This document shows positions 37,549-48,321 of a stretch of 64,000 nucleotides of DNA, piece after piece (the first letter of the stretch is position 1; each line of letters starts with the position of its first letter). The notes under the pieces were generated by a model, which had not been told where the DNA came from, did no database searches, and saw only the letters and a program-made list of their open reading frames with translations. The position numbers and the translations under genes are program-made. Source of the stretch: FEN-1279 sp964400285 (lineage in GTDB: Bacteria > Bacteroidota > Ignavibacteria > Tepidaquicellales > Tepidaquicellaceae); NCBI GenBank assembly GCA_964400285.1, contig CAYNTK010000002.1, forward strand, positions 124,001 to 188,000, in the 5' to 3' direction.

Positions 37549-38955
37549 ATGATAAGTTTTAGTATTTATGATTACATATTAATACTTTTTTATTTTATCG
37601 TAGTTATTTATATAGGTTTTAGAACAAAAACAACCGATAAAAATAATATAGATTATCTTGTAGCAGGAAGAAGCATTACCTTGCCTGCTTTTGTAGCAAC
37701 ACTCGTTTCAACTTTTTATGGAGGAATTCTTGGTATTGGTGAATTTACATATAAATATGGTATTTCGAGTTGGATAATGAATGCTTTTCCATATTACTTC
37801 TTTATTACTTTATTCGCTTTGTTTCTTGCTAACAAGATTAGAAAGACTGAATTATTTACCATTGCTGATAAACTCGAAATCACATATGGTAGGAAAGTTA
37901 GTGTTCTCGGTGCATCTTTAGTTTTTCTTCTTGTTACACCAGCTCCTTATATATTAATGCTTGGAATATTAGTTCAACTAATCTTTGGATGGTCATTAAA
38001 TGTTTCGATGCTTTTTTGTTTGATTGTATCGGTTATTTTTCTTTTTAAAGGTGGATTGAAAGCTGATATTCGTGTCAATATTTTTGAATTTATTTTGATG
38101 TTTTTAGGTTTTGGAATTATTATTCCTTTCTGCTTTATCGAGCTTGGAGGTATTGATTATTTGGCTGCTAATCTACCAACATCGCATAAAAGTTTAACTG
38201 GTGGAAATTCGCTTGGTTATATTTTAGTGTGGTTTTTTATCGGAATGTGGGCTTTAGTCGATCCATCTTTTCACCAAAGATGTTATGCGGCAAAAAATGA
38301 AAGTGTAGCAAGAAAAGGTATTTTTATATCATTAATTTTCTGGTTCATTTTTGATTTTATGACAACTTTATCGGGATTATATGCATTTGTTCATATAAAA
38401 AATTTAGAAAATCCAGCAATGTCATATCCATTGCTCGCTAATTCTATTTTACCATCGGTTGCAAAAGGTTTCTTTTTTATTGGTATGATAGCAACTATTA
38501 TGTCAACTTTTCATTCTCTTTTGTTTATTTCCGCAACAACACTGGGGAAAGATATTATATGTAGAATAAAAAATATTGTAGATGAAAAGAATAAATATAC
38601 AAAGATTGGTATTTTAATCACATCTTTGATATCGATTCTTATTGCAATTCTAATTCCTTCTGTTGTTCAAATTTGGTACACAATCGGTAGCTTAACCATA
38701 CCATCGCTTTTAATTGGATTAATTTCATCTTACTCCCAAAAACTAATTATTGATAAAAAAATTATTTTTAGTGCAATGATTGTTTCATTTTTATTTTCAT
38801 TTACTTCTTTCATATTTGGTAATGTAAATAAAATAAATGATATTCCTCAATATTTATTAGGAATTGAGCCTATGTATCCGGGATTATTTGCAGGTTTATT
38901 AATATATCTCACAGGATTAATTTTACATACAAGGGAAAATAATGTTACAAAATAA
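37549..38955 (+). CDS. Sodium:solute symporter family transporter
   Basis: A 468-residue polytopic protein with about 12-13 membrane segments. 'DYLVAGRSITLPAFVATLVS' and 'TFYGGILGIGEFTYKYG' form the N-terminal SSF signature, and 'WALVDPSFHQRCYAAKN' is the conserved family motif in the middle. Family members use the sodium gradient to import amino acids, sugars or vitamins. Its position 11 nt after thiamine pyrophosphokinase makes thiamine or a precursor a possible substrate, but that is only contextual. Its end overlaps the patatin gene by 14 nt, suggesting coupled translation. Confidence 0.9.
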   Translation: MISFSIYDYILILFYFIVVIYIGFRTKTTDKNNIDYLVAGRSITLPAFVATLVSTFYGGILGIGEFTYKYGISSWIMNAFPYYFFITLFALFLANKIRKTELFTIADKLEITYGRKVSVLGASLVFLLVTPAPYILMLGILVQLIFGWSLNVSMLFCLIVSVIFLFKGGLKADIRVNIFEFILMFLGFGIIIPFCFIELGGIDYLAANLPTSHKSLTGGNSLGYILVWFFIGMWALVDPSFHQRCYAAKNESVARKGIFISLIFWFIFDFMTTLSGLYAFVHIKNLENPAMSYPLLANSILPSVAKGFFFIGMIATIMSTFHSLLFISATTLGKDIICRIKNIVDEKNKYTKIGILITSLISILIAILIPSVVQIWYTIGSLTIPSLLIGLISSYSQKLIIDKKIIFSAMIVSFLFSFTSFIFGNVNKINDIPQYLLGIEPMYPGLFAGLLIYLTGLILHTRENNVTK

Positions 38956-41698
38956 ACATATCAAAATATTCTTTGTTTTAATTTTTTTTGTTTTTACTAA
39001 TTATTCTTTTGCCCAAATTGTAGAAGATAGTTCACAAAACATTATAAAACTCGATTTAAAACCAAAATGTAACATCGATACAAATAATTTTAATATTTTC
39101 CCAAAACAATACAATAAGAAAAAAGTTGCTCTTGTTTTAAGCGGAGGAGGTGCAAGAGGAATTTCTCAAATAGGGGTTCTAAAAGCATTTGAGTTAAACA
39201 ATATTAGCTTCGATATGATAGTAGGAACAAGTATAGGAGCTATTGTCGGAGGATTATATTCAGCTGGATACTCTGCTGATGAACTCGATAGTATAACAAA
39301 AACAATTAACTGGGAAAGTAAATTAAATCTATCAAATAAAAATGAAAGGGAATTTTTATATCTCGAACAGAAAAAAATTCAGGATAAAGGATTTATTTCT
39401 TTTTCAATAGATGGATTAAAACCTGTATTACCTACTTCTCTTTCAAGTGGTCATCAAATCGCACAGATGTTTAATGTATTATTATTGAATGCAAGATTCA
39501 GACCTAAAAAAGACTTTTCTTCAATCAGATACTCTTTCAGTGCTGTAGCAACAGACTTAGATAATGGTCAAAAAGTAATTTTAACGAAAGGCAATCTAAG
39601 TGAAAGCATTAAAGCATCATTTACATTTCCTCTACTTTACTCTCCTACAGTAATAAATGGTAGAAATCTTGTAGATGGAGGTCTAACAGCAAATATTCCT
39701 GTTGATGTAGCAAGAATGCAAGGAGCTGATTTTATTATAACTGTTAATTCTACAAGCCCTTTAAAAACTTCGGAAGAACTAAAAGACCCGCTTAATACTG
39801 CAGACCAAATTTTATCAATTTCTATGAATCAGCTCAACAAAAAACAACTTGCTGATGCAGATTTAATCATAACTCCCAAAATTGGGAATACACTTGCAAG
39901 CGATTTCAGTAAACTAAATTACCTGATTAATGCAGGACAAATTGAAGCAGAAAAATATATTAAAAAGATTAAAGAGACTATCGATTCTATTGAATTATCG
40001 GTATCTTCATATAAAGGATATTTTCTAACTAATCCAAAGGTTTTCATCAATTCGGATTTAATTCCTGATAGTATAAAGAGGGATGTAATAAATTTGCAAC
40101 AAAATAATTTTGTAAAATATACTACAGTCGAAGAACAGCTTAAAAAGTTCTATGATTTAGGTCTTTTCAAAAATGTATATGCTGTAATTGAGAGGGATTC
40201 TTTTGGTTTAAAATTAACATATAACTTTATTGAAAATCCAAAATTGAACGAAATTAAAATTAATAATTTAAATGCTCTATTATTTGAACATATAAAAAAA
40301 TTCGAACTTGAGAATAAGGGTAAAATAATTAATCACAATAAATTATACAAATTTTATTATGATTTACTTGGTATAATAAAAAACAATAATCTAAGCGCAT
40401 CTGATATTTATAGATTTTATTTAGACTATTCAAGCGGAGATTTAGAGATTAGCGTTTCAGATGGTTCTATCGGAAAAATAATAATCGAAGGTAATAAAAC
40501 GACAAATGATAATGTTATTTTACGGGAATTAACTTTCGATGAAAATAATGTAGTAAAAAAAACAGACTTAGAAAAAAGTCTTCAAAATATTTTCAGCACA
40601 AATTTATTCCAGCAATTAAGTTTCGATATTTCTAATACTGGAGATACGGGAAAACCAATTTTAAAAATTCAATTAAATGAGAAAAGTTCCAGAAATTTAA
40701 AATTTTCTTTTAGAGCAGATAATGAAAGAAAATTACAATTACATTTTAGCGTTAATAATGAAAGTATTTTTGGAACAAATAATGAAACTGCACTTTCAGT
40801 AAGTGGTGGACTAAAAGATAGAGAATATAAAGCTGAATTTAAATCAAATAGATTTTTCAATACATATTTCACATATAACTTTTCGATTTATTATAAATTT
40901 CAGGATATTTCAAATTATATACAAACAAAAGATTTCTCTAATAATACTTACGATAGAAATTTGATAGGCGAATATAGAGACATAAGATATGGTGGGAGTT
41001 TTCTATTAGGTTCTCAAGTAGGAAGGATTGGGACAATTTATGGACAAATAGCATATGAAAAACTTTCTCGTAATCATATTCAAGGAATTATTCCATCAGA
41101 ATCGGATTTTAAGACTTTAAAACTTAAGGTTGGAGGAAAAATCGATACACAGGATAAATATCCTTTCCCTACTAATGGTTCGATAATCAATTACTATTAT
41201 GAAACTTCACAAAAAATAGTTGCAGAAAATGTTTCTTATTCCAAATTATTATTTGACTTCGAACATTCATTATCTATTGGCAAAATAAATACTCTTAAAC
41301 CAAAATTCATTTTTGGTTTTGCAGATAAAACTACACCATTAATCGAGCAGTTTTCTTTAGGAGGAGAGAATTCATTTTTCGGTATGCTCGAAAATGAATT
41401 GAGAGGGAGGCAAATTCTTACCGCATCTTTAGAATATAGAATATTATTCCCTTATAAATTATTTTTCGATACATATCTTTCAACTCGATATGACCTTGGT
41501 CAAATTTGGGATAATGCCGAAGACATTAGATTTAAAGATTTAAGACACGGCATAGGATTTTCAATACTATTCAACACGCCAATAGGCAAAGCAAGTTTTT
41601 CAGTTGGAAAAAGTTTTCTTATAAATAAAGGTCTAAAACAAGATTCTTTTATGTTCGGTCCATATACTTTTTACTTCTCCATTGGTTATGATTTGTAA
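38942..41698 (+). CDS. Patatin-like phospholipase fused to an Omp85-type outer-membrane barrel
   Basis: A 918-residue exported protein with a signal peptide (about 1-24). The patatin domain (about 60-345) has the oxyanion motif 'SGGGARG', the nucleophile Ser97 in 'GTSIG' and the catalytic Asp245 in 'VDGG'. The middle part contains POTRA-like segments ('GKIIIEGNKTTNDNVILREL' near 515-535) and the C-terminal third is a surface-antigen/BamA-type barrel ending 'FYFSIGYDL'. This arrangement resembles patatin autotransporters related to PlpD (type Vd), although those usually have one POTRA. The likely activity is lipid hydrolysis at or outside the outer membrane. Confidence 0.92.
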   Translation: MLQNKHIKIFFVLIFFVFTNYSFAQIVEDSSQNIIKLDLKPKCNIDTNNFNIFPKQYNKKKVALVLSGGGARGISQIGVLKAFELNNISFDMIVGTSIGAIVGGLYSAGYSADELDSITKTINWESKLNLSNKNEREFLYLEQKKIQDKGFISFSIDGLKPVLPTSLSSGHQIAQMFNVLLLNARFRPKKDFSSIRYSFSAVATDLDNGQKVILTKGNLSESIKASFTFPLLYSPTVINGRNLVDGGLTANIPVDVARMQGADFIITVNSTSPLKTSEELKDPLNTADQILSISMNQLNKKQLADADLIITPKIGNTLASDFSKLNYLINAGQIEAEKYIKKIKETIDSIELSVSSYKGYFLTNPKVFINSDLIPDSIKRDVINLQQNNFVKYTTVEEQLKKFYDLGLFKNVYAVIERDSFGLKLTYNFIENPKLNEIKINNLNALLFEHIKKFELENKGKIINHNKLYKFYYDLLGIIKNNNLSASDIYRFYLDYSSGDLEISVSDGSIGKIIIEGNKTTNDNVILRELTFDENNVVKKTDLEKSLQNIFSTNLFQQLSFDISNTGDTGKPILKIQLNEKSSRNLKFSFRADNERKLQLHFSVNNESIFGTNNETALSVSGGLKDREYKAEFKSNRFFNTYFTYNFSIYYKFQDISNYIQTKDFSNNTYDRNLIGEYRDIRYGGSFLLGSQVGRIGTIYGQIAYEKLSRNHIQGIIPSESDFKTLKLKVGGKIDTQDKYPFPTNGSIINYYYETSQKIVAENVSYSKLLFDFEHSLSIGKINTLKPKFIFGFADKTTPLIEQFSLGGENSFFGMLENELRGRQILTASLEYRILFPYKLFFDTYLSTRYDLGQIWDNAEDIRFKDLRHGIGFSILFNTPIGKASFSVGKSFLINKGLKQDSFMFGPYTFYFSIGYDL

Positions 41699-41755
41699 GA
41701 TATAACAAAAAGAATAAATTATCGTATAAAAAATATCAGCAATTAAATAATTAAT

Positions 41756-44269
41756 TTGAAATTTTTATCAAAATATTCAGACAATACAATAAGATTTATA
41801 TATACTTTAATAACTATTTATTGTCTTATATTAATACTAATTCCTTTTATTAAAGCAAGTTTTACTGAGAGACTTACGTTTGATGGAGCGTCAAAAAATG
41901 TTACTGAATCACTTGAAAAACAAGAATTAATAATTTTAGCAATATCTCCAAATGAACCTGCAGATAAAGCAGGATTAAAACCAGGGGATAAAATTATAGC
42001 CGTAAATGGAATTTCTGTTAAAAATATATTTGACTTTATAAATATAATTAATAATATACCTGAAAATTTCCCAGCTACATATACTATAGAAAGAAATAAT
42101 ATTATTTTTAATACAGATGTTTATATATATAAATATTTTCATTTAATTTTCTATATATTTTTCTTTCTTGGTTTTTTATTCCTTATAAATGGATATCTTG
42201 TTGGTTATTCAAGACCAAAAGAATTTACCGCACAAATATTTTTTTTGCTTGGTTGTTCTGCTTCTCTTGGTTTTATTCAATATGGCGGAGCATGGCATTA
42301 TATAGGGATAAGGACATTTTTTTCTTATAATTATTTAATAGGAGAATGTTTTTTCTATCCCCTCTTTTTTCATTTTTATACTATTTACCCTTTAAAATAT
42401 AACTTCAAAAAAAGAAAAATAATATTATTTATTTCTTACATTTCGGTTTTCATAATAAACTTCTTTTTTGAAATTACAAGATTTATTCCATCAAATACTT
42501 TTTTCGCTATTATAGCTTATATATTTTATTATGCTCCATTTTTATTACTTATAACTGGAATTATATTATTTATTAATTCTTATAGAAAAATTGATGATAT
42601 AAAATTGAAAAAACCATTGAAAGCAATAATATACGGATTCATTCTTGGTACTTTGGGATTTTTATATTATTTTTTTGTTTTTTATCAGATTATTGTATTT
42701 TATGGTATTAATTTTAACCCCTTATACAGAATACCAGCTATGCTTGTTTTAGCTATTCCATTAACATTTGCATATTCGATTTTTAAATATAAAATACTCG
42801 ATACAGAAATTATCGTAAAAAAAATTGTTGTTTTTGGTATTCTCACTATTTTCATCACCATAGTATATTTAGCAATTTTATATATTATTGATACAATCCT
42901 TACTCAATATACAGGGAATAAAATGGTTCTCACGGTTGCTTCCGTAGTTATAATCATTTTTACATTCGATTATGTAAAGAAATGGGCAAATTCATTTGTT
43001 GATAAAAGATTTTATAGAAAAAGATATAATTATAGAAATTCACTTTTAAAATTTACAGAAGAGCTACCATTTATAAATAACATTAAAGATGTAATAGAAA
43101 AAGTCAACTATTCAATACGAGATGCAATGGGAATATCAGTAGTAAAATTCTGGATAATCGATAAAGATTTTGTAAAATTAATGCAGGATTATTATAAGAT
43201 AAAAGATAAAAGTTTGGATAGTAGTTATCAAATAAGAGATAATATTTTTAAAACAATATATAAAAATAATTTTGAGCATAAATTTTTATATAATGTTAAT
43301 TTAAATGAATTAAATATCCGTGATGAATATAAGGATTTCTTAATAAAAGAAGGTATCGTATTATCTATACCCATACTAATAAAAGATAAATTAATAGGAG
43401 CAATAAATTTTGGTAAAAAACCATTTGATACTCCTTTTTCAGATGAAGATATTGACCTTTTAAAGACTATTGCTTCGCAAACCGCTATTATTTTCGAGAA
43501 TTCCCGTTTAAAAATTAACGAAGCTAAGAAACGAAGTATTGAAGAAGAACTTAAAATTGCAAAAAATATACAAAAAGAATTAATTCCTAAATCAAGTATA
43601 TCAATTTCTGAATTGGATATTTCTGGTATAACAGAACCAGCTAAAGAGGTTGGAGGTGATTTTTATGATTTCTTTAAAATCGATGATAACAAAATACTCG
43701 TAACAATTGCAGATGTTTCAGGGAAAGGTGTTCCAGCTGCTTTATATATGACAAAATTACAGGCATTTATTAGATTTGCATCGAAACTATTTAAAACACC
43801 AAAAAGTATTTTAAATGAAGTAAACAAACAAATTTTCAAAAAACTCGAAAAGAGTTATTTTGTAACAACAAATCTTGCATTATTCGATTTGGAATCAAAA
43901 ATCTTACACCTTGCAAGGGCAGGTCATAACCCTGCTTTGTTTTTCAGAAATAATATATGCAAAATATTAGATAGTAAAGGAATTGGACTTGGTCTTGATA
44001 ATGAAACTATATTCTATAATAACTTAGAAGAAATCGAAATTGAGTTTAAAACTGGTGATCTGTTTGTTTTCTATACAGATGGATTAAACGAAGCGATGAA
44101 TACATATAGAGAAGAGTTTGGTATTAATAAAATTATTGAATCTATTAAAAAAAACATAAACAAAAACGCTATGAATATTCGAGATGAATTGATGAAAGAA
44201 ATCTATACTCATAGAGCAAACGCAGAACAAAATGACGATATATCTCTGCTAATAATAAAAATTAATTGA
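41756..44269 (+). CDS. PDZ-membrane-GAF-PP2C (RsbU-like) serine phosphatase, first copy
   Basis: An 837-residue protein. A TM helix (about 13-33) is followed by a PDZ domain with 'AGLKPGDKIIAVNG' (about 75-90), a block of about seven TM helices (120-400), a GAF domain (about 430-580) and a SpoIIE/RsbU-type PP2C phosphatase (about 615-837). The phosphatase has metal-binding 'VGGDFYDFF', 'IADVSGKGVPAALYM', 'RAGHNPALF' and 'FYTDGLNEAM', ending 'NDDISLLII'. Such phosphatases reverse anti-sigma or anti-anti-sigma phosphorylation in partner-switching. It starts at TTG. It lies directly upstream of a close paralogue, with which it shares the whole architecture. Confidence 0.9.
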   Translation: MKFLSKYSDNTIRFIYTLITIYCLILILIPFIKASFTERLTFDGASKNVTESLEKQELIILAISPNEPADKAGLKPGDKIIAVNGISVKNIFDFINIINNIPENFPATYTIERNNIIFNTDVYIYKYFHLIFYIFFFLGFLFLINGYLVGYSRPKEFTAQIFFLLGCSASLGFIQYGGAWHYIGIRTFFSYNYLIGECFFYPLFFHFYTIYPLKYNFKKRKIILFISYISVFIINFFFEITRFIPSNTFFAIIAYIFYYAPFLLLITGIILFINSYRKIDDIKLKKPLKAIIYGFILGTLGFLYYFFVFYQIIVFYGINFNPLYRIPAMLVLAIPLTFAYSIFKYKILDTEIIVKKIVVFGILTIFITIVYLAILYIIDTILTQYTGNKMVLTVASVVIIIFTFDYVKKWANSFVDKRFYRKRYNYRNSLLKFTEELPFINNIKDVIEKVNYSIRDAMGISVVKFWIIDKDFVKLMQDYYKIKDKSLDSSYQIRDNIFKTIYKNNFEHKFLYNVNLNELNIRDEYKDFLIKEGIVLSIPILIKDKLIGAINFGKKPFDTPFSDEDIDLLKTIASQTAIIFENSRLKINEAKKRSIEEELKIAKNIQKELIPKSSISISELDISGITEPAKEVGGDFYDFFKIDDNKILVTIADVSGKGVPAALYMTKLQAFIRFASKLFKTPKSILNEVNKQIFKKLEKSYFVTTNLALFDLESKILHLARAGHNPALFFRNNICKILDSKGIGLGLDNETIFYNNLEEIEIEFKTGDLFVFYTDGLNEAMNTYREEFGINKIIESIKKNINKNAMNIRDELMKEIYTHRANAEQNDDISLLIIKIN

Positions 44270-44271
44270 GA

Positions 44272-46785
44272 ATGAAAAGAATTAACTTTAGTGAAAATAG
44301 ATTAAGATTTATATTTGTCTTCGTAGCACTTTTCTTTTTTATGTTAAGTCTTATGTCGTTTTACAACAATATGATTGCAAGAAAAATGACAACCGACGAT
44401 TGTCTTTGGGTTCCAATGGATATGAACGGAAACAAATTATACATTAGGGAAATCATTCCAGGTGGTGTTGCAGATGAAGCTGGATTAAAAGAAAACGACA
44501 TATTGATTGCAATTAATGGTCAAGAGTTTAAAAATACCAACGATGCAATGAATATATTAAACCGATACAGTAATGAAATTGTTACATATACAATTATAAG
44601 AAATGGAATATATTACAATGTCAATATATGGGTTTATAAGTATTTTAATATTCTATATTTTATTACTTGGCTTCTTGGATTTGGTTTTCTAAGTGTAGGT
44701 TTAATGGTTGGATATTCAAAACCTAAAGAACTTACATCAAAACTTTTCTTCTTTCTTGGTTGTGCAGCAACGATAGGGCTTATTAAAAGTTCGAATCCTA
44801 TTGGATTTTTTGATATTATGCAAACAACTATTGTAGGTAGATTAGGGATTTTTATTTTATATGCAGTTTTTTTTAATTCGTTAATTCTTTTTGCTCCCTT
44901 GTTACTTCATTTTTTATTGACTTTCCCTATTAAATACGAATTCAAACGAAGAAAAATCATTATAATTTTAATGTATATTCTTTCATATCTAATTCCAATT
45001 ATTTTGATTTTTTTGGGCAAAAGTAATACTCCATTAAATCCATCATACTTCACTATTCAATTAACGATTTTCCTAATTGTTGGAATTATTTTATTCTCAC
45101 ACTCATACAAAAAAGTAAAAGATATAACATTAAAAAAATCTTTAAGAATAATAAATTATGGTTTTGTTATAGGAATAACAGGAATAATTTATATAATTAT
45201 TTTGTCTCTTAAACAAAAACCAGATTTTTTAATAAAACCATATTTAATGATTCCATGCATTTTGATACTTGCAATTCCTTTTTCATTTGGATTTGCAATA
45301 TTTAAATACAGGATTTTAGACACAGAGTTAGTTGTAAAAAAAGGGCTTGTATTTGGAATTGTAACAGTAATTATTATCGGATTTTATTTTCTTTTAATTT
45401 ATACTCTTGACAAATTTTTGAAGGAATTTATTCAAAGTAAAAGTCAATTTATTACTATTGCGTTTATTTTATTATTTACATTAACTTTTGATTATGTAAA
45501 TAAGAAGTCAAAAGATTTTGTCGATAGAATATTTTATAGAGAAAGATATAATTATAGAAAATCCTTATTAAAATTTTCTCAAGAAATTTCTTTTATAAAT
45601 AATATAAATGACTTACTCGAAAAAATATGCGATTCTGTGAAAAATACTATGGGAATCGAAGAAATAAATTTATGGTTAAATGACAAATCTTATTATTCAA
45701 TCGTTGATAATAATTTACTTTGTAAAAATTATAAAAATTATTCTGATTATATAGATTCTGCAATTTACAAAATATTTTTAAAAAGCAAATCCCCTGCTCA
45801 ATTAAATGCAGCTAATCTCACTGAATACGGTTTAACAAAAGAAGAACAAAAAATTATATTAGATAATAAAATTGCTCTTTCTATTCCAATAGTGCTTAAG
45901 AATAAATTAATTGGCTCATTTAACTTTGGTTCAAAAGCTTCTGGAAAAGCATACTCCGATGAAGATATTGACTTGCTTAAAACATTAGCTATACAAACAG
46001 CAATTAGTTTTGAAAATTCCAAATTGAGAATAGAAGAAATCAATAAACAAAAAATCGAAGAAGAATTGAAAATTGCAAAGGGTATTCAGATAGGACTTTT
46101 ACCAAAAGAGGATTTTCATATAGATGGACTCGATATTACAGGGTATTCTGAACCTGCGAAAATTATAGGTGGAGATTACTTCGATTTTATTAAATTAAAC
46201 GATAAGAAACTGATACTCGTGATTGCAGATGTATCAGGAAAAGGAATTCCCGCAGCATTGTATATGTCAAAAGTGCAGGCAATGATTCAGTTTGCAACAC
46301 AAATGTTCGATAGCCCAAAAGATATACTGGTAGAAGTGAACAGGCAGATATATGAACAAATTGACAGAAAATCATTCATTACTATGGTGATTGCATTATT
46401 TGATTTGGAAAAAATGAAAGTGAAAATTTCACGTGCAGGACATAATCCCGTATTATATACAAGAAATGGGCAGGTGGAAATATTAAGGAATAACGGGCTT
46501 GGACTCGGACTCGAAAACGGAACTCACTTCGAATCGAACCTCGAAGAAACCATATTGGATTTGAAAACCGATGATTTATTTCTTTTCTATACTGACGGAC
46601 TTAACGAAGCAATGAATATTAATAAAAATGAATTCGGTTTAAATAATGTGATAAAGGTTATAAAAGAAAACCAAAATAAATCTTCAAAAGAAATACAAAC
46701 CAACCTGCTGGACTCCGTATCCTCATTCAGAGGTGAAGCGGAACAGAACGATGATATAACTTTTGTGGTAGTGAAGGTGAAATAG
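44272..46785 (+). CDS. PDZ-membrane-GAF-PP2C (RsbU-like) serine phosphatase, second copy
   Basis: A paralogue of the preceding gene with the same order: PDZ ('VADEAGLKENDILIAING'), about seven TM helices, GAF, and PP2C with 'IIGGDYFDFI', 'IADVSGKGIPAALYM', 'RAGHNPVLY' and 'FYTDGLNEAM'. The ATG at 44272, 2 nt after the previous stop, is preferred; a TTG at 44266 overlapping that stop is an alternative start. Metal-binding aspartates are kept, so both copies look active. The GAF domains differ more than the phosphatase domains, which suggests that the two copies respond to different inputs. No anti-sigma or STAS partner is adjacent. Confidence 0.9.
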   Translation: MKRINFSENRLRFIFVFVALFFFMLSLMSFYNNMIARKMTTDDCLWVPMDMNGNKLYIREIIPGGVADEAGLKENDILIAINGQEFKNTNDAMNILNRYSNEIVTYTIIRNGIYYNVNIWVYKYFNILYFITWLLGFGFLSVGLMVGYSKPKELTSKLFFFLGCAATIGLIKSSNPIGFFDIMQTTIVGRLGIFILYAVFFNSLILFAPLLLHFLLTFPIKYEFKRRKIIIILMYILSYLIPIILIFLGKSNTPLNPSYFTIQLTIFLIVGIILFSHSYKKVKDITLKKSLRIINYGFVIGITGIIYIIILSLKQKPDFLIKPYLMIPCILILAIPFSFGFAIFKYRILDTELVVKKGLVFGIVTVIIIGFYFLLIYTLDKFLKEFIQSKSQFITIAFILLFTLTFDYVNKKSKDFVDRIFYRERYNYRKSLLKFSQEISFINNINDLLEKICDSVKNTMGIEEINLWLNDKSYYSIVDNNLLCKNYKNYSDYIDSAIYKIFLKSKSPAQLNAANLTEYGLTKEEQKIILDNKIALSIPIVLKNKLIGSFNFGSKASGKAYSDEDIDLLKTLAIQTAISFENSKLRIEEINKQKIEEELKIAKGIQIGLLPKEDFHIDGLDITGYSEPAKIIGGDYFDFIKLNDKKLILVIADVSGKGIPAALYMSKVQAMIQFATQMFDSPKDILVEVNRQIYEQIDRKSFITMVIALFDLEKMKVKISRAGHNPVLYTRNGQVEILRNNGLGLGLENGTHFESNLEETILDLKTDDLFLFYTDGLNEAMNINKNEFGLNNVIKVIKENQNKSSKEIQTNLLDSVSSFRGEAEQNDDITFVVVKVK

Positions 46786-46901
46786 AAAGCCAAAAGTGAT
46801 CTCGATTTACCTCAATCATACAAAGAATATACATTTCTTTATATAATTTTAATTTTAATATAATTAAATTTATGCATCAATAATTTATACTATTTAACCT
46901 T

Positions 46902-48197
46902 ATGATACCCAGATATTCTAGAAAAGAGCTTTCGAAAATTTGGTCAGACGAGAATAAATTCAAAATCTGGCTGGATATAGAAATCCTTGCCTGCGAGGCA
47001 CAGTGCAAGCTTGGTAACATTCCAAAAAAATCTCTGGAAAATATTAAAAAGAAAGCTAAGTTTAATGTAAAGGAAATTCTGAAAATCGAAGAAACCGTAA
47101 AGCACGATGTGATTGCATTCCTGACAAATGTCGGGAATTATGTAGGGCTCGATTCGAGGTTTATTCATATGGGTATGACAAGTTCGGACGTGCTGGATAC
47201 CTGCCTTTCTGTTCAGATGAAGCAGGCAGGAGAAATAATATTAAACGGTTTGCTCGAACTGAAAAAAGTTTTATACAGCAAAGCAAAAAAATATAAATAT
47301 CTGACGGCAATCGGTAGAACACACGGCATACACGCAGAGCCGATTACATTCGGATTGAAATTCGCATTATGGTATGACGAAACTCAACGCAATATAGAGA
47401 GATTGATTATGGCTATCGATAATATATCTGTCGGGCAGGTTTCGGGTGCAGTGGGAACGTATGAACACATTTCCCCTTACATCGAAAAATATGTTTGCGA
47501 TAAACTTGGACTGAAAACGACAAACATCTCAACTCAGGTTCTCCAGAGGGATATACATTCGGAATATATGTCAACTTTAGCTATTATAGCATCTTGTATA
47601 GAAAAATATGCAACGGAAATCAGGCATTTGCAAAAGACAGAAGTTCTCGAAGTGGAAGAATCTTTTACAAAAGGACAAAAAGGTTCATCCGCTATGCCTC
47701 ATAAGAAAAACCCAATTACCTCTGAACAGCTTTCAGGATTGGCAAGAGTCTTAAGGGGTAATGCACTGGCTTCAATGGAAAACATTGCATTATGGCACGA
47801 AAGAGACATTTCGCATTCTTCCGTGGAAAGAATTATCGTCCCGGATTCGACTATATTAATGGATTATATAATCAATAAATTTACTGCACTTGTTGATAAC
47901 CTCGTTATTTACGAAGAAAATATTAAAAAGAATCTCGAACTTACAAACGGATTAATCTATTCTCAAAAAGTTCTATTGAAATTAATCGAGAAGAAAATGA
48001 AAAGAGAAGATGCATACAAAATAGTTCAGAATATTGCTATGAAATGCTGGAAAGAGAAAATAAGTTTTTATGATTTGTTAAAAAAAGATAAAGAAGCGAT
48101 GAAATACCTCTCTACAAAAGAGTTGGACAATATTTTCGGAAGCGATGTATTAAAGAAAAAAGTAGATTTTATATTTAATAGGGTGGGAATAAAATAA
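46902..48197 (+). CDS. purB: Adenylosuccinate lyase
   Basis: A 431-residue enzyme of the fumarase/aspartase superfamily. It acts twice in purine synthesis: SAICAR to AICAR, and adenylosuccinate to AMP. The signature loop 'GSSAMPHKKNPITSEQLSGL' is present; 'TVKHDVIAF', 'HMGMTSSDVLDT' and 'GRTHGIHAEPITFG' hold the other active-site segments. The N-terminus 'MIPRYSRKELSKIWSDENKF' is standard. It stands alone, about 115 nt after the phosphatase pair and converging with lexA. Confidence 0.97.
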   Translation: MIPRYSRKELSKIWSDENKFKIWLDIEILACEAQCKLGNIPKKSLENIKKKAKFNVKEILKIEETVKHDVIAFLTNVGNYVGLDSRFIHMGMTSSDVLDTCLSVQMKQAGEIILNGLLELKKVLYSKAKKYKYLTAIGRTHGIHAEPITFGLKFALWYDETQRNIERLIMAIDNISVGQVSGAVGTYEHISPYIEKYVCDKLGLKTTNISTQVLQRDIHSEYMSTLAIIASCIEKYATEIRHLQKTEVLEVEESFTKGQKGSSAMPHKKNPITSEQLSGLARVLRGNALASMENIALWHERDISHSSVERIIVPDSTILMDYIINKFTALVDNLVIYEENIKKNLELTNGLIYSQKVLLKLIEKKMKREDAYKIVQNIAMKCWKEKISFYDLLKKDKEAMKYLSTKELDNIFGSDVLKKKVDFIFNRVGIK

Positions 48198-48321
48198 AAA
48201 TTTAAAAGATATTTTTAAGTTTAAACTCTAATATTACAAACTTATTCACCGCATCTAAAACGGTCGGGTAACTCTTAAAAATCTAAAAACTTTATTTTCA
48301 AAAAAAATAAGACGAAAATCT

